Below, in pieces: positions 20,800-30,021 of a stretch of 37,700 nucleotides of DNA. Position numbers and translations under genes: made by a program. The stretch comes from an uncultured Clostridia bacterium (lineage in GTDB: Bacteria; Bacillota; Clostridia; Oscillospirales; CAG-272): positions 1 to 37,700 of the forward strand of contig CAOKAC010000013.1 of the NCBI GenBank assembly GCA_948466345.1, in the 5' to 3' direction. Under the pieces are notes generated by a model that saw only the letters and a list, made by a program, of their open reading frames with translations, was not told where the DNA came from and searched no databases. Position 1 is the stretch's first letter, and every line of letters begins with the position of its first letter.

Positions 20800-22632
20800 A
20801 TGGAAAAAAAAGGCGGCATCGGTGTTGAAATTGAGCATATATTCCCAGTAATCAAAAAATGGCTATATTCCGATAAAGAAATCTTTCTGCGGGAAATTGT
20901 TTCCAATGCGTGTGACGCAGTCACCAAGCTGCGTCGGCTGATCTCTCTTGGAGACGAAACCGCACGTAATATTCCTGACGAAGGCTTCCGTGTGTCTGTA
21001 GAACTGGATAAAGAAGCAAATACCATCACTGTTACAGATAACGGAATCGGTATGACAGAAGAAGAAGTAGAAAAATATATTTGTCAGATCGCCTTGTCAG
21101 GCGCACTGGATTTTATTGAAAAGTACGAAGGAGAAAATGGTGGAGACAGTGGAATCATCGGTCACTTTGGACTTGGATTCTATTCTGCCTTTATGGTAAG
21201 CAGTACGGTAGATGTATTTACACGTTCTTTTACAGGCGCTAGTCCTGTTAAGTGGACCTGCAGCGAAGACGGTTCTTATGTAATCTCTGCATGCAGTGAA
21301 GATGAGGCACCTGCGAGAGGTACCTCCATTGTAATGCATCTAAGTGAAGAAGGAGAAGAATACCGAGAAAGCGGCAAACTGCAAGAAATTTTGAGCAAAT
21401 ACTGTGCATTTATGCCAGTAGAAATTTATTTTGAAGATAGAGACGATAAAAAAGAAGAAGACGCCCCCACTCCAATCAATGACACCACTCCTTTGTATTT
21501 AAAAAATCCATCGGACTGTACCGACGAAGAGTATCGGGAATTCTATAAAAAAGTATTTCACGACTATCGGGAACCTCTGTTTTGGATCCACTTGAAAGCA
21601 GATTATCCCCTAAACTTTCGCGGGATCCTATACTTTCCTCGCATTCAAAGTGAATTTGAAAGTCTTGAAGGACAGGTAAAACTCTACTATAATCAGGTAT
21701 TTGTAGCGGATAATATCAAAGAAGTCATCCCCGAATATCTTCTTATGCTCAAAGGTGTTTTAGACTGCCCTGAACTGCCTTTGAATGTTTCCAGAAGTTA
21801 TCTGCAAAACAGCGGATACGTTTCTAAAATCTCTAACCATATCACAAAGAAGGTTGCAGACAAACTTACATCCATGTTCAATCTGGATCGGCCTGCATAT
21901 GAGAATATATGGAGGGATTTAAAAACATTCGTAGAATATGGCTGCCTGCGGGACAGCAAATTTTATGATAAAACCACATCTTGCCTGCTTTTTGAAAAAT
22001 GCAGCGGCGGATTTTGTACTATTGATGAATATTTAGACGCCGCAAAGGAAAAACACGAAAACAAAGTATACTATGCTGCCGACAAAGTATCTCAGGCTGG
22101 ATATATCTCCATGTTTGACGCAGAAGGTATCGAAACCCTGCTTCTGGATAAAATTATCGATACCCAGTTTGCCCAGCTGATTGAAAGTAAACGGGAAAGC
22201 GTGCACTTTTTGCGGGTAGATGCAGAACTGGCAGATTCTATGAAGGGAGAAGGTGCCGCTGAAATTCCTGGTGTAATGGATTTGTTTAAAAAATTGGTTT
22301 CTGAACAGACAGAAATTAAATTTGAAGCTCTAAAAGATTCATCCGTGCCTGCCGTCTTGAACGTAAGTGAGGACAGCAGACGCATGGAAGACATGATGAA
22401 AATGTATTCTGCTATGGGTCAAAACGCCCCTGCATCCTTCCCTACCCAAGCTACACTCATTCTAAATACATCAAATGAGCTAATCTCGTCTCTAGCAGAC
22501 GCCGATAAAGAAAAAGCCGATTTGATTTCTAAGCAAATCTATACCCTTTGTCTCCTTAGCCAGCGACGTTTGAGCCCGGAAGAGCTGCGTCAGTTTTTGA
22601 CTGACAGTTATAATATTCTTGGCAAGCTATGA
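20800..22632 (+). CDS. htpG: Hsp90-family chaperone HtpG
   Basis: A 610-residue protein. The N-terminal GHKL ATPase domain has FLREIVSNACDAVTKL (Asn for Mg), TVTDNGIGM and IGHFGLGFYSAFMV; the middle domain has PLNFRGILYFP and ELPLNVSRSYLQ; the C-terminal dimerisation part follows. It is the cytosolic ATP-dependent chaperone. The length is near the normal 610-640. Its stop overlaps the start of the next gene (ATGATAG), which implies coupled translation. Confidence 0.96.
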   Translation: MEKKGGIGVEIEHIFPVIKKWLYSDKEIFLREIVSNACDAVTKLRRLISLGDETARNIPDEGFRVSVELDKEANTITVTDNGIGMTEEEVEKYICQIALSGALDFIEKYEGENGGDSGIIGHFGLGFYSAFMVSSTVDVFTRSFTGASPVKWTCSEDGSYVISACSEDEAPARGTSIVMHLSEEGEEYRESGKLQEILSKYCAFMPVEIYFEDRDDKKEEDAPTPINDTTPLYLKNPSDCTDEEYREFYKKVFHDYREPLFWIHLKADYPLNFRGILYFPRIQSEFESLEGQVKLYYNQVFVADNIKEVIPEYLLMLKGVLDCPELPLNVSRSYLQNSGYVSKISNHITKKVADKLTSMFNLDRPAYENIWRDLKTFVEYGCLRDSKFYDKTTSCLLFEKCSGGFCTIDEYLDAAKEKHENKVYYAADKVSQAGYISMFDAEGIETLLLDKIIDTQFAQLIESKRESVHFLRVDAELADSMKGEGAAEIPGVMDLFKKLVSEQTEIKFEALKDSSVPAVLNVSEDSRRMEDMMKMYSAMGQNAPASFPTQATLILNTSNELISSLADADKEKADLISKQIYTLCLLSQRRLSPEELRQFLTDSYNILGKL

Positions 22633-23456
22633 TAGATCAGGAGATTCTGCAAAAAAATGTGGCATATGCAGAAAATCTATGGAGGCAGGCCAATAGTATT
22701 TATCTAGGCCAGCTGGAAGAAGCTGCAAAAATTGTCGCTTCTAAAAAAGCACTGCTGTCTCCAATAGCTGCTGCATCTATCTACAGCACAGCTTTTCCCA
22801 ACGCTTCGCTGATCTCAGAAAAGTTTGCTGTGTTTTTGCAGCTTCTGTGGGATAAGGCGCTTCTGCAACCCGCTCCCCTACAGAAGCACGATGCAAAGGA
22901 ATCCTATTCTTTTTTATATGTGCCAAGCAGCTATACGGAATTGGCATGTCAAAGGTTTGCCTCTGTTATTCCATCTCCCCGTTTCGCTCCTCAAACAGAT
23001 TTTCAAAAAATTTGTGAATCTGCTTCAAGTGAAAAAAACAGTTTTTGTATCTTACCCATATCCAGCAGCACGGAAGGAGAACTGCCCGCGTTTGCCCGTA
23101 TGATTCATGAATATGAATTAAAAACTCGCGCTGTGTGCGATGTGATTACATCAGATGGAGAAACAGAACTGCGTCTTGCGCTTTTGACAGGACAAATTTG
23201 CTGGACAGAACGCACCACCTTTGCAGAGATCTCTTTTCAACCGGAATCCGGCAGGCAGATGATTGATGCGCTGCTTGCTATGGAGCGACTTAGCGCAGGT
23301 CTTTATAGAATAAACGCCAGGCCAATGGAATACAATATGAATAAATTTTATTATAAAATCACTGTAAATATCACACCGAAAAATATACATTCTGTTGCCG
23401 CTTTTATAAAAGCAGCATTTCCAATGGGCGCCTGCGGCGCTTTCCATATTATATAA
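22629..23456 (+). CDS. prephenate-dehydratase-like protein coupled to htpG
   Basis: A 275-residue protein starting inside the htpG stop. Residues about 95-185 resemble the prephenate dehydratase catalytic fold: FLYVPSSYTELACQRF (compare the family's G.GSYSExAA) and ILPISSSTEGELPAFARM (compare PIENSxEGxV). The C-terminal 40 residues (YYKITVNITPKNIHSVAAF) look like a worn ACT domain. The family's TRF motif is not visible, so activity on prephenate is doubtful; it may be a ligand-binding relative. Residues 1-75 are helical and could be compared with a chorismate mutase-like helix bundle. It has no aromatic-pathway neighbours. Confidence 0.55.
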   Translation: MIDQEILQKNVAYAENLWRQANSIYLGQLEEAAKIVASKKALLSPIAAASIYSTAFPNASLISEKFAVFLQLLWDKALLQPAPLQKHDAKESYSFLYVPSSYTELACQRFASVIPSPRFAPQTDFQKICESASSEKNSFCILPISSSTEGELPAFARMIHEYELKTRAVCDVITSDGETELRLALLTGQICWTERTTFAEISFQPESGRQMIDALLAMERLSAGLYRINARPMEYNMNKFYYKITVNITPKNIHSVAAFIKAAFPMGACGAFHII

Positions 23457-23484
23457 ATTTATAAGCAGGAAAGGATAATCATCC

Positions 23485-25197
23485 ATGGACAGCACAACCG
23501 CTATGTCAGAACGCTTTTTAAATAGCCCCAAAGTAGACGCACTCACAAAAAATATAGTATCATCCATGGATGAATCCGCCCTTCGTGTCGCCTTTTCTAG
23601 CTTCATGTCTTTTGGTACTGCAGGACTACGCGCAAAAATGCAGCCCGGCACCGCCTTTATGAATACCTATACAGTGGCCCTTGCCGCAGCAGGGCTGGCA
23701 AAGCTCATATGCAAAGAGGGAAAAAATGCGATGGAGCGCGGTGTGGTAATTGCATATGACAGCAGAAACCATTCCGCTGAATTTGCTCTGCGCAGCGCAC
23801 AGGTTTTATCCGCCTATGACATAAAAACGTATCTGTATGACCAGTTGCGCCCTACACCCGTTTTATCTTTCGCCCTGCGCCATCTCTCCTGTATTGCCGG
23901 CATCAATATTACCGCTTCTCACAATCCTAAAGAATATAATGGATTCAAAGTGTATTGGGAAGATGGTGCGCAAATCGGACCAGAACAGGCAAATATAATT
24001 TCAGCAGAAATGGAACGCCTAGATATTTTAGAGGATATCCCCACACCGAGTGATGCAAAGCAGGACCGAATCCTGCCTGTGCCTTCCGATGTAGACGCAG
24101 CTTATATGCAGTGCGTTTTAGCAGAACGTGTGAATACACAGGTTTGGGATATGGCCTCCACATTCCATGTTGTTTACACGCCGCTGCATGGGGCAGGGAT
24201 TACCATGGTTCCCCAGGTTCTTCGTCAGGCAGGACTTTCTTATCTCCACATTGTTCCCGATCAGGAACAGCCTAATGGGGACTTCCCCACTGTTGAACAT
24301 CCCAATCCCGAAGCAAAAGAAGCATTTGTTCTCGGCAGGCAGCTCGCCCAAACTGTGGGCAGTGATCTGATTATTGCCACGGATCCCGATTGTGACCGCG
24401 TGGGAGCTATGGCACGGGACGCCAACGGAGAATTTCAATGCATTACCGGCAATCAAATGGGAGCTCTGATTCTGGACTATATTATAACAGCGCATCAGCA
24501 AAATGGTACAATGCCGCAGTCCCCCTATGCAGTAAAATCTATTGTAAGTACCAATTTAGCTACAGAGATATGCCGTCGAAACGATGTGCAGATGTACGAA
24601 GTGTTGACAGGCTTCAAGTATATAGGCGAAATAGTAAAAAAGCAGCTGGAAACAGGAAACAGCACATTCCTGTTAGGTTTTGAGGAAAGCTACGGATATC
24701 TTAAGGGAACCTATACTAGGGATAAAGATGCGGTTGTTGCCTCCCTGCTTATCTGCGAAATGGCTGCCTACTACAAAACGCTCGACAAAACATTGTGTGA
24801 TGCCTTAGAGGATCTATATAAAAAATATGGATACTACTTGGAACGCACACTGGATTTCTACTTTGACATGCCCGGCGGACAGGAGCGGATTACAGAAATG
24901 ATGGAAAATCTGCGGCAGGATCCGCCCGTTTCTTTGGCAAAAGCCCCCATACACACGCTTCGGGATTATCGCTCTGGAACAATTCTTGATAAATCTACAG
25001 GAAAAGTCCATGCAACCAATCTTCCTACCTCAGATATACTTTATTTTTCAACCACTGACTGCGATACCATTATCCGCCCTTCAGGTACAGAGCCAAAGTT
25101 GAAAATTTATCTTTTGGCCAAAAGTACCGATAAAGAGACCTGTAAAAAAACGTTGGAAGCATATGAGGCTTCTATCCGCGCTATAATGAATATCTAG
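23485..25197 (+). CDS. phosphoglucomutase/phosphomannomutase family protein
   Basis: A 570-residue protein of the alpha-D-phosphohexomutase superfamily. It has FGTAGLRAKM at the N-terminus, the phosphoserine loop NITASHNPKEYNGFKVYW near residue 145, the metal loop TDPDCDRVG near residue 300, the sugar-binding FEESYGYL, and the phosphate-binding RPSGTEPKLKIYL near the end. It interconverts glucose 1-phosphate and 6-phosphate or related sugars. PgcA-type enzymes of Bacillus have the same length. AAAGGA precedes the start. It stands alone between the htpG pair and the DivIVA-like gene. Confidence 0.92.
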   Translation: MDSTTAMSERFLNSPKVDALTKNIVSSMDESALRVAFSSFMSFGTAGLRAKMQPGTAFMNTYTVALAAAGLAKLICKEGKNAMERGVVIAYDSRNHSAEFALRSAQVLSAYDIKTYLYDQLRPTPVLSFALRHLSCIAGINITASHNPKEYNGFKVYWEDGAQIGPEQANIISAEMERLDILEDIPTPSDAKQDRILPVPSDVDAAYMQCVLAERVNTQVWDMASTFHVVYTPLHGAGITMVPQVLRQAGLSYLHIVPDQEQPNGDFPTVEHPNPEAKEAFVLGRQLAQTVGSDLIIATDPDCDRVGAMARDANGEFQCITGNQMGALILDYIITAHQQNGTMPQSPYAVKSIVSTNLATEICRRNDVQMYEVLTGFKYIGEIVKKQLETGNSTFLLGFEESYGYLKGTYTRDKDAVVASLLICEMAAYYKTLDKTLCDALEDLYKKYGYYLERTLDFYFDMPGGQERITEMMENLRQDPPVSLAKAPIHTLRDYRSGTILDKSTGKVHATNLPTSDILYFSTTDCDTIIRPSGTEPKLKIYLLAKSTDKETCKKTLEAYEASIRAIMNI

Positions 25198-25307
25198 CCA
25201 TTTTCAGTCTTGCTTTTCCAAAACCGTTTTTCTTGCATTTTTCGGCGGAATATGCTATGATTATTCAAAAGGGATTGTAAAGTTTAAAGGAGACGTGAGA
25301 AACAAAT

Positions 25308-25937
25308 ATGAACGCCAATCAACCGCCGATCTTTCGAAAATCCATGCATGGCTATAATAAAGAGGATGTAAATACGTATATCTCCCATATGAGCCGCATG
25401 TTTTTTGAAAAGGAAAAGGAATATCAGACAAGTATTTCTTCCTGCAGCGCTAAAATACAGGAGGATGGTAAGATTATTCAAAATTTGGAAACGGAACTGG
25501 CGGCTGCATCTGCTGCTGCGGCTGAGGTTTCCCGGCTTCAGGAGCAGCTTCAAAACGCTACCGCACAGTTGGAAGCACTGCAGACAGCAGCGCAGCAAAA
25601 AGCTGCTGCTGAAAGTCTTGAAGATCCTATTTTAATGATTCGGAACATGGCTTCCGCTTACGATATGCAAGGCGATGCTGTCAGCAACGAAATCAGCATT
25701 CGTGCTGGTAAAATTATGGTCGCCGCACAAAATGCTGCGGAGGCAATCGTACAAAAGGCTCAGGCAGAAGCAGAGAATATTATCCGCGGCGCAAATGATC
25801 GTAAAGAACGTATTTTCCACAACATTACCGCAACGGCAGATACAGTAATGACCGATATTAGCGCGTACATGAAAACAGCTGTAGACAAATGTTTTCAGGA
25901 AATCTACGGCAAAGATATAGGCAGTAAATCAGAATGA
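25308..25937 (+). CDS. DivIVA-like coiled-coil protein
   Basis: A 209-residue protein. Residues 8-30 (FRKSMHGYNKEDVNTYISHM) match the DivIVA/GpsB N-terminal membrane-targeting region. A coiled coil follows (about 40-105, rich in Ala, Glu and Gln), and another helix with AEAIVQKAQAEAENII. Such proteins mark curved membrane or septa and recruit division or cell-wall factors. It overlaps the next gene by four bases (ATGA). Confidence 0.8.
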   Translation: MNANQPPIFRKSMHGYNKEDVNTYISHMSRMFFEKEKEYQTSISSCSAKIQEDGKIIQNLETELAAASAAAAEVSRLQEQLQNATAQLEALQTAAQQKAAAESLEDPILMIRNMASAYDMQGDAVSNEISIRAGKIMVAAQNAAEAIVQKAQAEAENIIRGANDRKERIFHNITATADTVMTDISAYMKTAVDKCFQEIYGKDIGSKSE

Positions 25938-26461
25938 TAGAAATCTATACCAATGAAATAAAAGACGCTGCCCCCACCCTTTCTGCTGGAGAACAAATTC
26001 TTCTTAGCGGCACTGTATATACGTCTCGGGATGCTGCCCATAAACGAATTTTTACCATGCTGGAAAAAGGAGAATCCTTACCTTACTCTATTAACGGCGC
26101 GGTGGTATATTATGCAGGCCCTACTCCCGCTAAGGAAGGGATGGCCATTGGTTCCTGCGGACCTACCACCTCTTCACGAATGGACAAGTACGCGCCAGCA
26201 ATGTTGGACATGGGGCTAGCCGCTATGATCGGTAAGGGTCCCCGAAATATGGATGTAATAGACGCAATTTGTCGCAACAGCGCACTTTACCTGTGTGCCA
26301 TCGGCGGTGCTGGGGCACTAGCCTGCAAGCATATCACCGAATGCAAAGTCATCGCGTTCGAAGATTTAGGCTGCGAGTCTGTAAAAGCCCTGAAATTTCA
26401 TAAATTTCCTCTTTTCGTTGGAATTGACTCTATGGCCCGTTCTATTTTTAAGGTTTCCTAA
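25934..26461 (+). CDS. fumarate hydratase class I/tartrate dehydratase beta subunit-like protein
   Basis: A 175-residue protein of the Fe-S hydro-lyase beta family. It has LSGTVYTSRDAAHKRI near residue 25, YYAGPTP near residue 58, CGPTTSSRMDKYAP near residue 75, IGKGPR near 100 and AIGGAGALACKHI near 122. In two-subunit fumarases or tartrate dehydratases this chain works with an alpha chain holding the 4Fe-4S cluster; no alpha chain is in this window. It is translationally coupled to the DivIVA-like gene. Confidence 0.88.
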   Translation: MIEIYTNEIKDAAPTLSAGEQILLSGTVYTSRDAAHKRIFTMLEKGESLPYSINGAVVYYAGPTPAKEGMAIGSCGPTTSSRMDKYAPAMLDMGLAAMIGKGPRNMDVIDAICRNSALYLCAIGGAGALACKHITECKVIAFEDLGCESVKALKFHKFPLFVGIDSMARSIFKVS

Positions 26462-26496
26462 AACAATCTTTAAACAGGAAAGGCATAACGCTTTCT

Positions 26497-27381
26497 ATGA
26501 ACGATTTGTTCTATCAAAATCTCGGACGAAAAATTAAGGAGCAGCGTAAAAATAAAAAGCTGACCCAACAAGCTCTATGCGGATCCGATTTAAATAGAAG
26601 TATGCTCAGCCAAATTGAAAATGGGCTTGCCCGCCCCTCTGTGGATACACTGTTATTTTTGTGTAAAAAGCTTGAAATTCCCCTTTCCTATTTAATGTGT
26701 GAAAGCAAAAAAGAAGAAGCCCAGTATAAGCGGATGCAAACTATTGAAGAAATTCGCAGTCTTTATGGCGGCGGCCAGTATAGGAAATGTACTGTACTAT
26801 GTCGTACCGAAATTGAAGGGGATGATGAAATCGCTTATATTTTGTCTCAGTGTGAGATTATGCTTGCAGGAGCATGCCTGAAACGCGCAGCGTTGACGAG
26901 TGCGGTGCGTCATATTACCGCAGCAGAAATTGCGGTGCAAGATGCGTCATATGGACGGGAAGAAATCCGTAGCCAGTGTAGTTTTTTTTATATGCTGATG
27001 GATGCTATAGAAAATCAAAAAATACCAGAGATGGATGTCATATTAAAATCTGTCTCATCTGCCGATACTTCATTTACACTGTATCTAAGCCTGCTTTCTC
27101 ATACAGAATATAGTCCTAACTCCGTTTCCGCTTCCCTAGCGGCACAGCTGCAAGAGGAAGTCTATCGCAGCTATCTTTTAGCTCGTATCCATATTGAGAA
27201 AGAAGATTATGCAAATGCATATCAGCTTCTTCGTTCTGTATGTCTGCATTCTCCTGGCTTTTTTACAGAATTTTTTGCTCTACGGGATATGGAATACTGC
27301 TGTCAGAAAATTGAAAATTATAAGGAAGCATACGACCTTGCAAAAAAACGTTTATCTTTGGCTGAACGGTATGCAAAATAA
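26497..27381 (+). CDS. XRE-family regulator with TPR-like C-terminal domain
   Basis: A 294-residue protein. Residues 8-62 are a helix-turn-helix of the XRE type (KKLTQQALCGSDLNRSMLSQIENG). The rest is helical repeats (TPR-like), as in the Rgg/PlcR/RNPP group, whose repeats bind short peptides. Peptide sensing is only an inference, and no small peptide gene was found beside it. It ends at a terminator and precedes the decarboxylase operon, whose leader contains a 7-3-7 inverted repeat, so it could be its regulator. Confidence 0.85.
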   Translation: MNDLFYQNLGRKIKEQRKNKKLTQQALCGSDLNRSMLSQIENGLARPSVDTLLFLCKKLEIPLSYLMCESKKEEAQYKRMQTIEEIRSLYGGGQYRKCTVLCRTEIEGDDEIAYILSQCEIMLAGACLKRAALTSAVRHITAAEIAVQDASYGREEIRSQCSFFYMLMDAIENQKIPEMDVILKSVSSADTSFTLYLSLLSHTEYSPNSVSASLAAQLQEEVYRSYLLARIHIEKEDYANAYQLLRSVCLHSPGFFTEFFALRDMEYCCQKIENYKEAYDLAKKRLSLAERYAK

Positions 27382-27396
27382 TATTTAATTTTAAAG

Positions 27397-27425
27397 AAAG
27401 CACAAACAACATTTGTGCTTTTTTG
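27397..27425 (+). terminator. terminator of the XRE regulator gene
   Basis: AAAGCACAAA (27397-27406), 5-base loop, TTTGTGCTTT (27412-27421), then TTTT. Confidence 0.88.
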
Positions 27426-27445
27426 TTATTTTTTTCAAAATACTC

Positions 27446-27474
27446 TTGCATAAAAGAATCTTTTCTTTTATAAT
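27446..27474 (+). promoter_or_regulatory. promoter of the decarboxylase operon
   Basis: TTGCAT (27446-27451), 17-base spacer, TATAAT (27469-27474). The leader is about 165 bases and includes the inverted repeat TGACAGA-GCT-TCTGTCA (27521-27537), a possible operator. Confidence 0.7.
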
Positions 27475-27644
27475 AAATTAAAATGGGGTGGAATGGGAAA
27501 TTGCTATGCATATTCATAAATGACAGAGCTTCTGTCAAGAATTTCGGCCTTTTTAGAAATAGTATAAATATGATGTTGCATGCTTACCCACTGCCTGTTT
27601 TATCATATCAGCTTACAAATTTACAGATACCCGGAGGACAGCGA

Positions 27645-29156
27645 ATGGACAAGAAAAATTTAGACGCGATTCGGGCCGCTTTGAAATCGGCCGGGGTCAA
27701 AACTGCTGCCGCCCTGCGGAGCCTTCTCGCGGAAACGGACGCCTTTGCTGCCGCCCCTGCGGAAAGTCTCACCGCACGCGGAAGAATTGCCGCCTTATTT
27801 GACGAAGGCACTTTTATGGAAAGTGGCGCATATGTGCGCAGACGTGTCAGCGAATTGGATACAGGTGCAGAAGATGCTTTTGAAGGCGTTATTTGCGGCT
27901 GGGGTTCCGTTGCTGGACAGCTAGTATACGCATTCAGCCAGGATTATTCCAGAACCAAAGGTGCTATCAGCGAGGCACATAGTAAAAAGATTGCGGAAAT
28001 TTATCGTCTCGCAATAGAAAATGGTGCGCCCATTATTGGTATATTCGATTCAGCTGGTGCTCTTATGCCTGAAGGCGTGCGTGCGTTGGCAGGTTATAGC
28101 ACACTGATGCAGTGTGCCGCTGCTGCATCCGGTGTTATTCCGCAGATTGCTGTAATTCCCGGCACATGTGCAGGAAGCGCTGCTGTAGTAGCAGGCATGT
28201 TCGACTTTTTAATTATTTCTCAATCAAAGGGATGCGTGAGTTTTAATGCGCCTTTCGTACTGGGAGACAGCGAGGCTGGCAAATCAGAGTTTGTTACCAA
28301 GAGCGGCCTAGCTGCGCTGACAGGCACTGGAGACGGAGACTGCATTGCTAAGGCAAAGCTGCTTCTCTCCTATCTTCCTATGAATAATCAGGAAGGTACC
28401 ATCACTGCAAATACAAAAGACGATTTAAACCGGTTTTCGGATCTGTCCGCTTATACAAGCAGCGAAAATGCTGTGGATTTAATCGGTGCTATTGCCGATA
28501 GCGAATCCTTCTTGGAACTTTATGCTGCATACGGAAAAGAAATTGTTACAGGCTTTATTATACTGGGCGGTACAGTAGTAGGTATTGTTGCAAACCAAAA
28601 ATGTGTAAATGGCGGTACACTTACTGCTTCTGCTGCCAGAAAGGCATCCAGAATGGTTACCTTCTGTGACAGCTTCCACATTCCTGTAGTTACGTTGCTC
28701 AACTCCAAAGGACCAGATGTTTCTATAGAAGCTGAAGCTTCTACCTACGCCAGCGAACTGGCTAAACTTGCTTTCGCATATTCCAGTGCAAAAACTCCGC
28801 TTATTACCGTAATCGCTGGAGAAGCATATGGTGCAGTATTTTCGCTTATGGGCGCAAAAGCACTGGGAGCCGACGTTGTTCTTGCTCTGGAAAGCGCTAA
28901 AGTTGGCGTGATGCCTGCATCTGCTGCTGTTGCTTTTTTGTGGAATGACCAAATCAGTGAAGATGTTTCCAGAGCGGATTTGGAAAAGCAGTGGGATGAA
29001 ACTGTCGGATCTCCTGTAGCTGCCGCATCAGCAGGCGAAATCGATGATATTATCGATGAAGCAGAGCTGCGTCAGCGTATTGGAGGCGCGGTAATGATGC
29101 TGTCTGCCAAAAGCAAAAAGACGCCTGTTAGACGGCACTTGAATATGCCCCTTTGA
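27645..29156 (+). CDS. mmdA: acyl-CoA carboxyltransferase subunit (methylmalonyl-CoA decarboxylase alpha type)
   Basis: A 503-residue protein from ATG 27645 behind GGAGGA; the longer frame from 27483 runs through the leader and is rejected. It has two crotonase-like halves: RGRIAALFDEGTFMESGA, then IIGIFDSAGALMPEGVRAL and IPGTCAGSAAVVAG, then in the second half TGFIILGGTVVGIVANQK and ITVIAGEAYGAVFSLMG. These are the acyl-CoA and biotin sites of the 12S/MmdA/PccB family. It moves the carboxyl group of an acyl-CoA such as methylmalonyl- or malonyl-CoA to biotin. The N-terminal helix of about 40 residues (LRSLLAETDAF) and the second-half sequence are less typical, so the substrate is not certain. 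It is first in a five-gene operon. Confidence 0.85.
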   Translation: MDKKNLDAIRAALKSAGVKTAAALRSLLAETDAFAAAPAESLTARGRIAALFDEGTFMESGAYVRRRVSELDTGAEDAFEGVICGWGSVAGQLVYAFSQDYSRTKGAISEAHSKKIAEIYRLAIENGAPIIGIFDSAGALMPEGVRALAGYSTLMQCAAAASGVIPQIAVIPGTCAGSAAVVAGMFDFLIISQSKGCVSFNAPFVLGDSEAGKSEFVTKSGLAALTGTGDGDCIAKAKLLLSYLPMNNQEGTITANTKDDLNRFSDLSAYTSSENAVDLIGAIADSESFLELYAAYGKEIVTGFIILGGTVVGIVANQKCVNGGTLTASAARKASRMVTFCDSFHIPVVTLLNSKGPDVSIEAEASTYASELAKLAFAYSSAKTPLITVIAGEAYGAVFSLMGAKALGADVVLALESAKVGVMPASAAVAFLWNDQISEDVSRADLEKQWDETVGSPVAAASAGEIDDIIDEAELRQRIGGAVMMLSAKSKKTPVRRHLNMPL

Positions 29157-29170
29157 ATGGAGGCTTTATG

Positions 29171-29587
29171 ATGTATATTGCAAATTATAGATCCCTTTTG
29201 GATGCCGCCACGTCTATGTCTATCAGTGAACGACTCCTCTACGGCCTGCAGGTTTTTGTCATCGGAATTTGTACCGTATTTATTGTGCTGGCTATACTCT
29301 GGGGTGTTATGGCGCTGTTTAAACTATTTTTCTATACCATTCCCAATAACAAGAAAAACACGCAAAAGAGCGGCATCGATGTAAAAAAAGTTGAAAATGT
29401 CCCATCTTTAGAAGAAATTCCTTTAGCTCCGCCTGCAAACGATACCCAGCTAATCGCTGTGATTACTGCAGCTATTGCTGCATATAACAATTCCTGTGGC
29501 AATGCACTTCCCTTCCGCGTGGTTTCCTACAGACGTACAGCAGGTGCTGGTGGATGGAATGGCACAGCAGAAGACACAACATTATAA
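29171..29587 (+). CDS. OadG-like small membrane subunit
   Basis: A 138-residue protein from ATG 29171, 7 bases after GGAGG; ATG 29168 is an alternative. One transmembrane segment lies at about residues 22-50 (YGLQVFVIGICTVFIVLAIL). A cytosolic tail follows with a Pro-rich linker, then LIAVITAAIAAY and FRVVSYRR, as in gamma/delta subunits of sodium-pumping decarboxylases. It holds the carboxyltransferase and biotin carrier to the membrane pump (family role). Confidence 0.85.
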   Translation: MYIANYRSLLDAATSMSISERLLYGLQVFVIGICTVFIVLAILWGVMALFKLFFYTIPNNKKNTQKSGIDVKKVENVPSLEEIPLAPPANDTQLIAVITAAIAAYNNSCGNALPFRVVSYRRTAGAGGWNGTAEDTTL

Positions 29588-29605
29588 TACTTGGAGGAAA
29601 AGAAT

Positions 29606-29989
29606 ATGAAAAAATATACTATAACCGTTAACGGGACTGCATATGAAGTTTTTGTTGAAGAAGGTACTGCTGCTGGCATCGCAGCTCCGACTCCTGCTAC
29701 CGCTCCCGTAAGTGCCCCTGCTCCCGCAGCATCCACTCCGACTCCTGCCCCTGCTGCTCCCGCTGGTCCCCAGGGCGCTATCCAGGTAAAAGCACCGATG
29801 CCGGGTACCATTCTGAAAATGAATGTCAAGGTAGGCGATAAAGTTGAACCGAATGGTCTTGTCTGCATTTTGGAAGCTATGAAAATGGAAAATGAAATTT
29901 TCAGTGAAAATGGTGGTACGATTGCCAGCATCAACGCACCGGTCGGTACTTCTGTACAAACCGGAGATGTTATCATTACACTTAACTAA
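29606..29989 (+). CDS. biotin carboxyl carrier protein
   Basis: A 127-residue protein from ATG 29606 behind GGAGG. It has a short N-terminal domain, an Ala/Pro-rich flexible linker (residues about 27-60), and a biotinyl domain with ILEAMKMENE; the Lys in AMKM carries biotin. It shuttles the carboxyl group between the carboxyltransferases and the membrane decarboxylase. It is the only biotin carrier in the operon; the OadA-like protein at 31234 lacks one, so they should share it. Confidence 0.93.
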   Translation: MKKYTITVNGTAYEVFVEEGTAAGIAAPTPATAPVSAPAPAASTPTPAPAAPAGPQGAIQVKAPMPGTILKMNVKVGDKVEPNGLVCILEAMKMENEIFSENGGTIASINAPVGTSVQTGDVIITLN

Positions 29990-30021
29990 ACTGAAAACGC
30001 TTTTGAAAGGATACATGTATT

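Noticed and set aside
27483..27644. Upstream extension of the carboxyltransferase gene
   Set aside because: This stretch is the leader with an inverted repeat; ATG 27645 has a GGAGGA site and begins the conserved protein.
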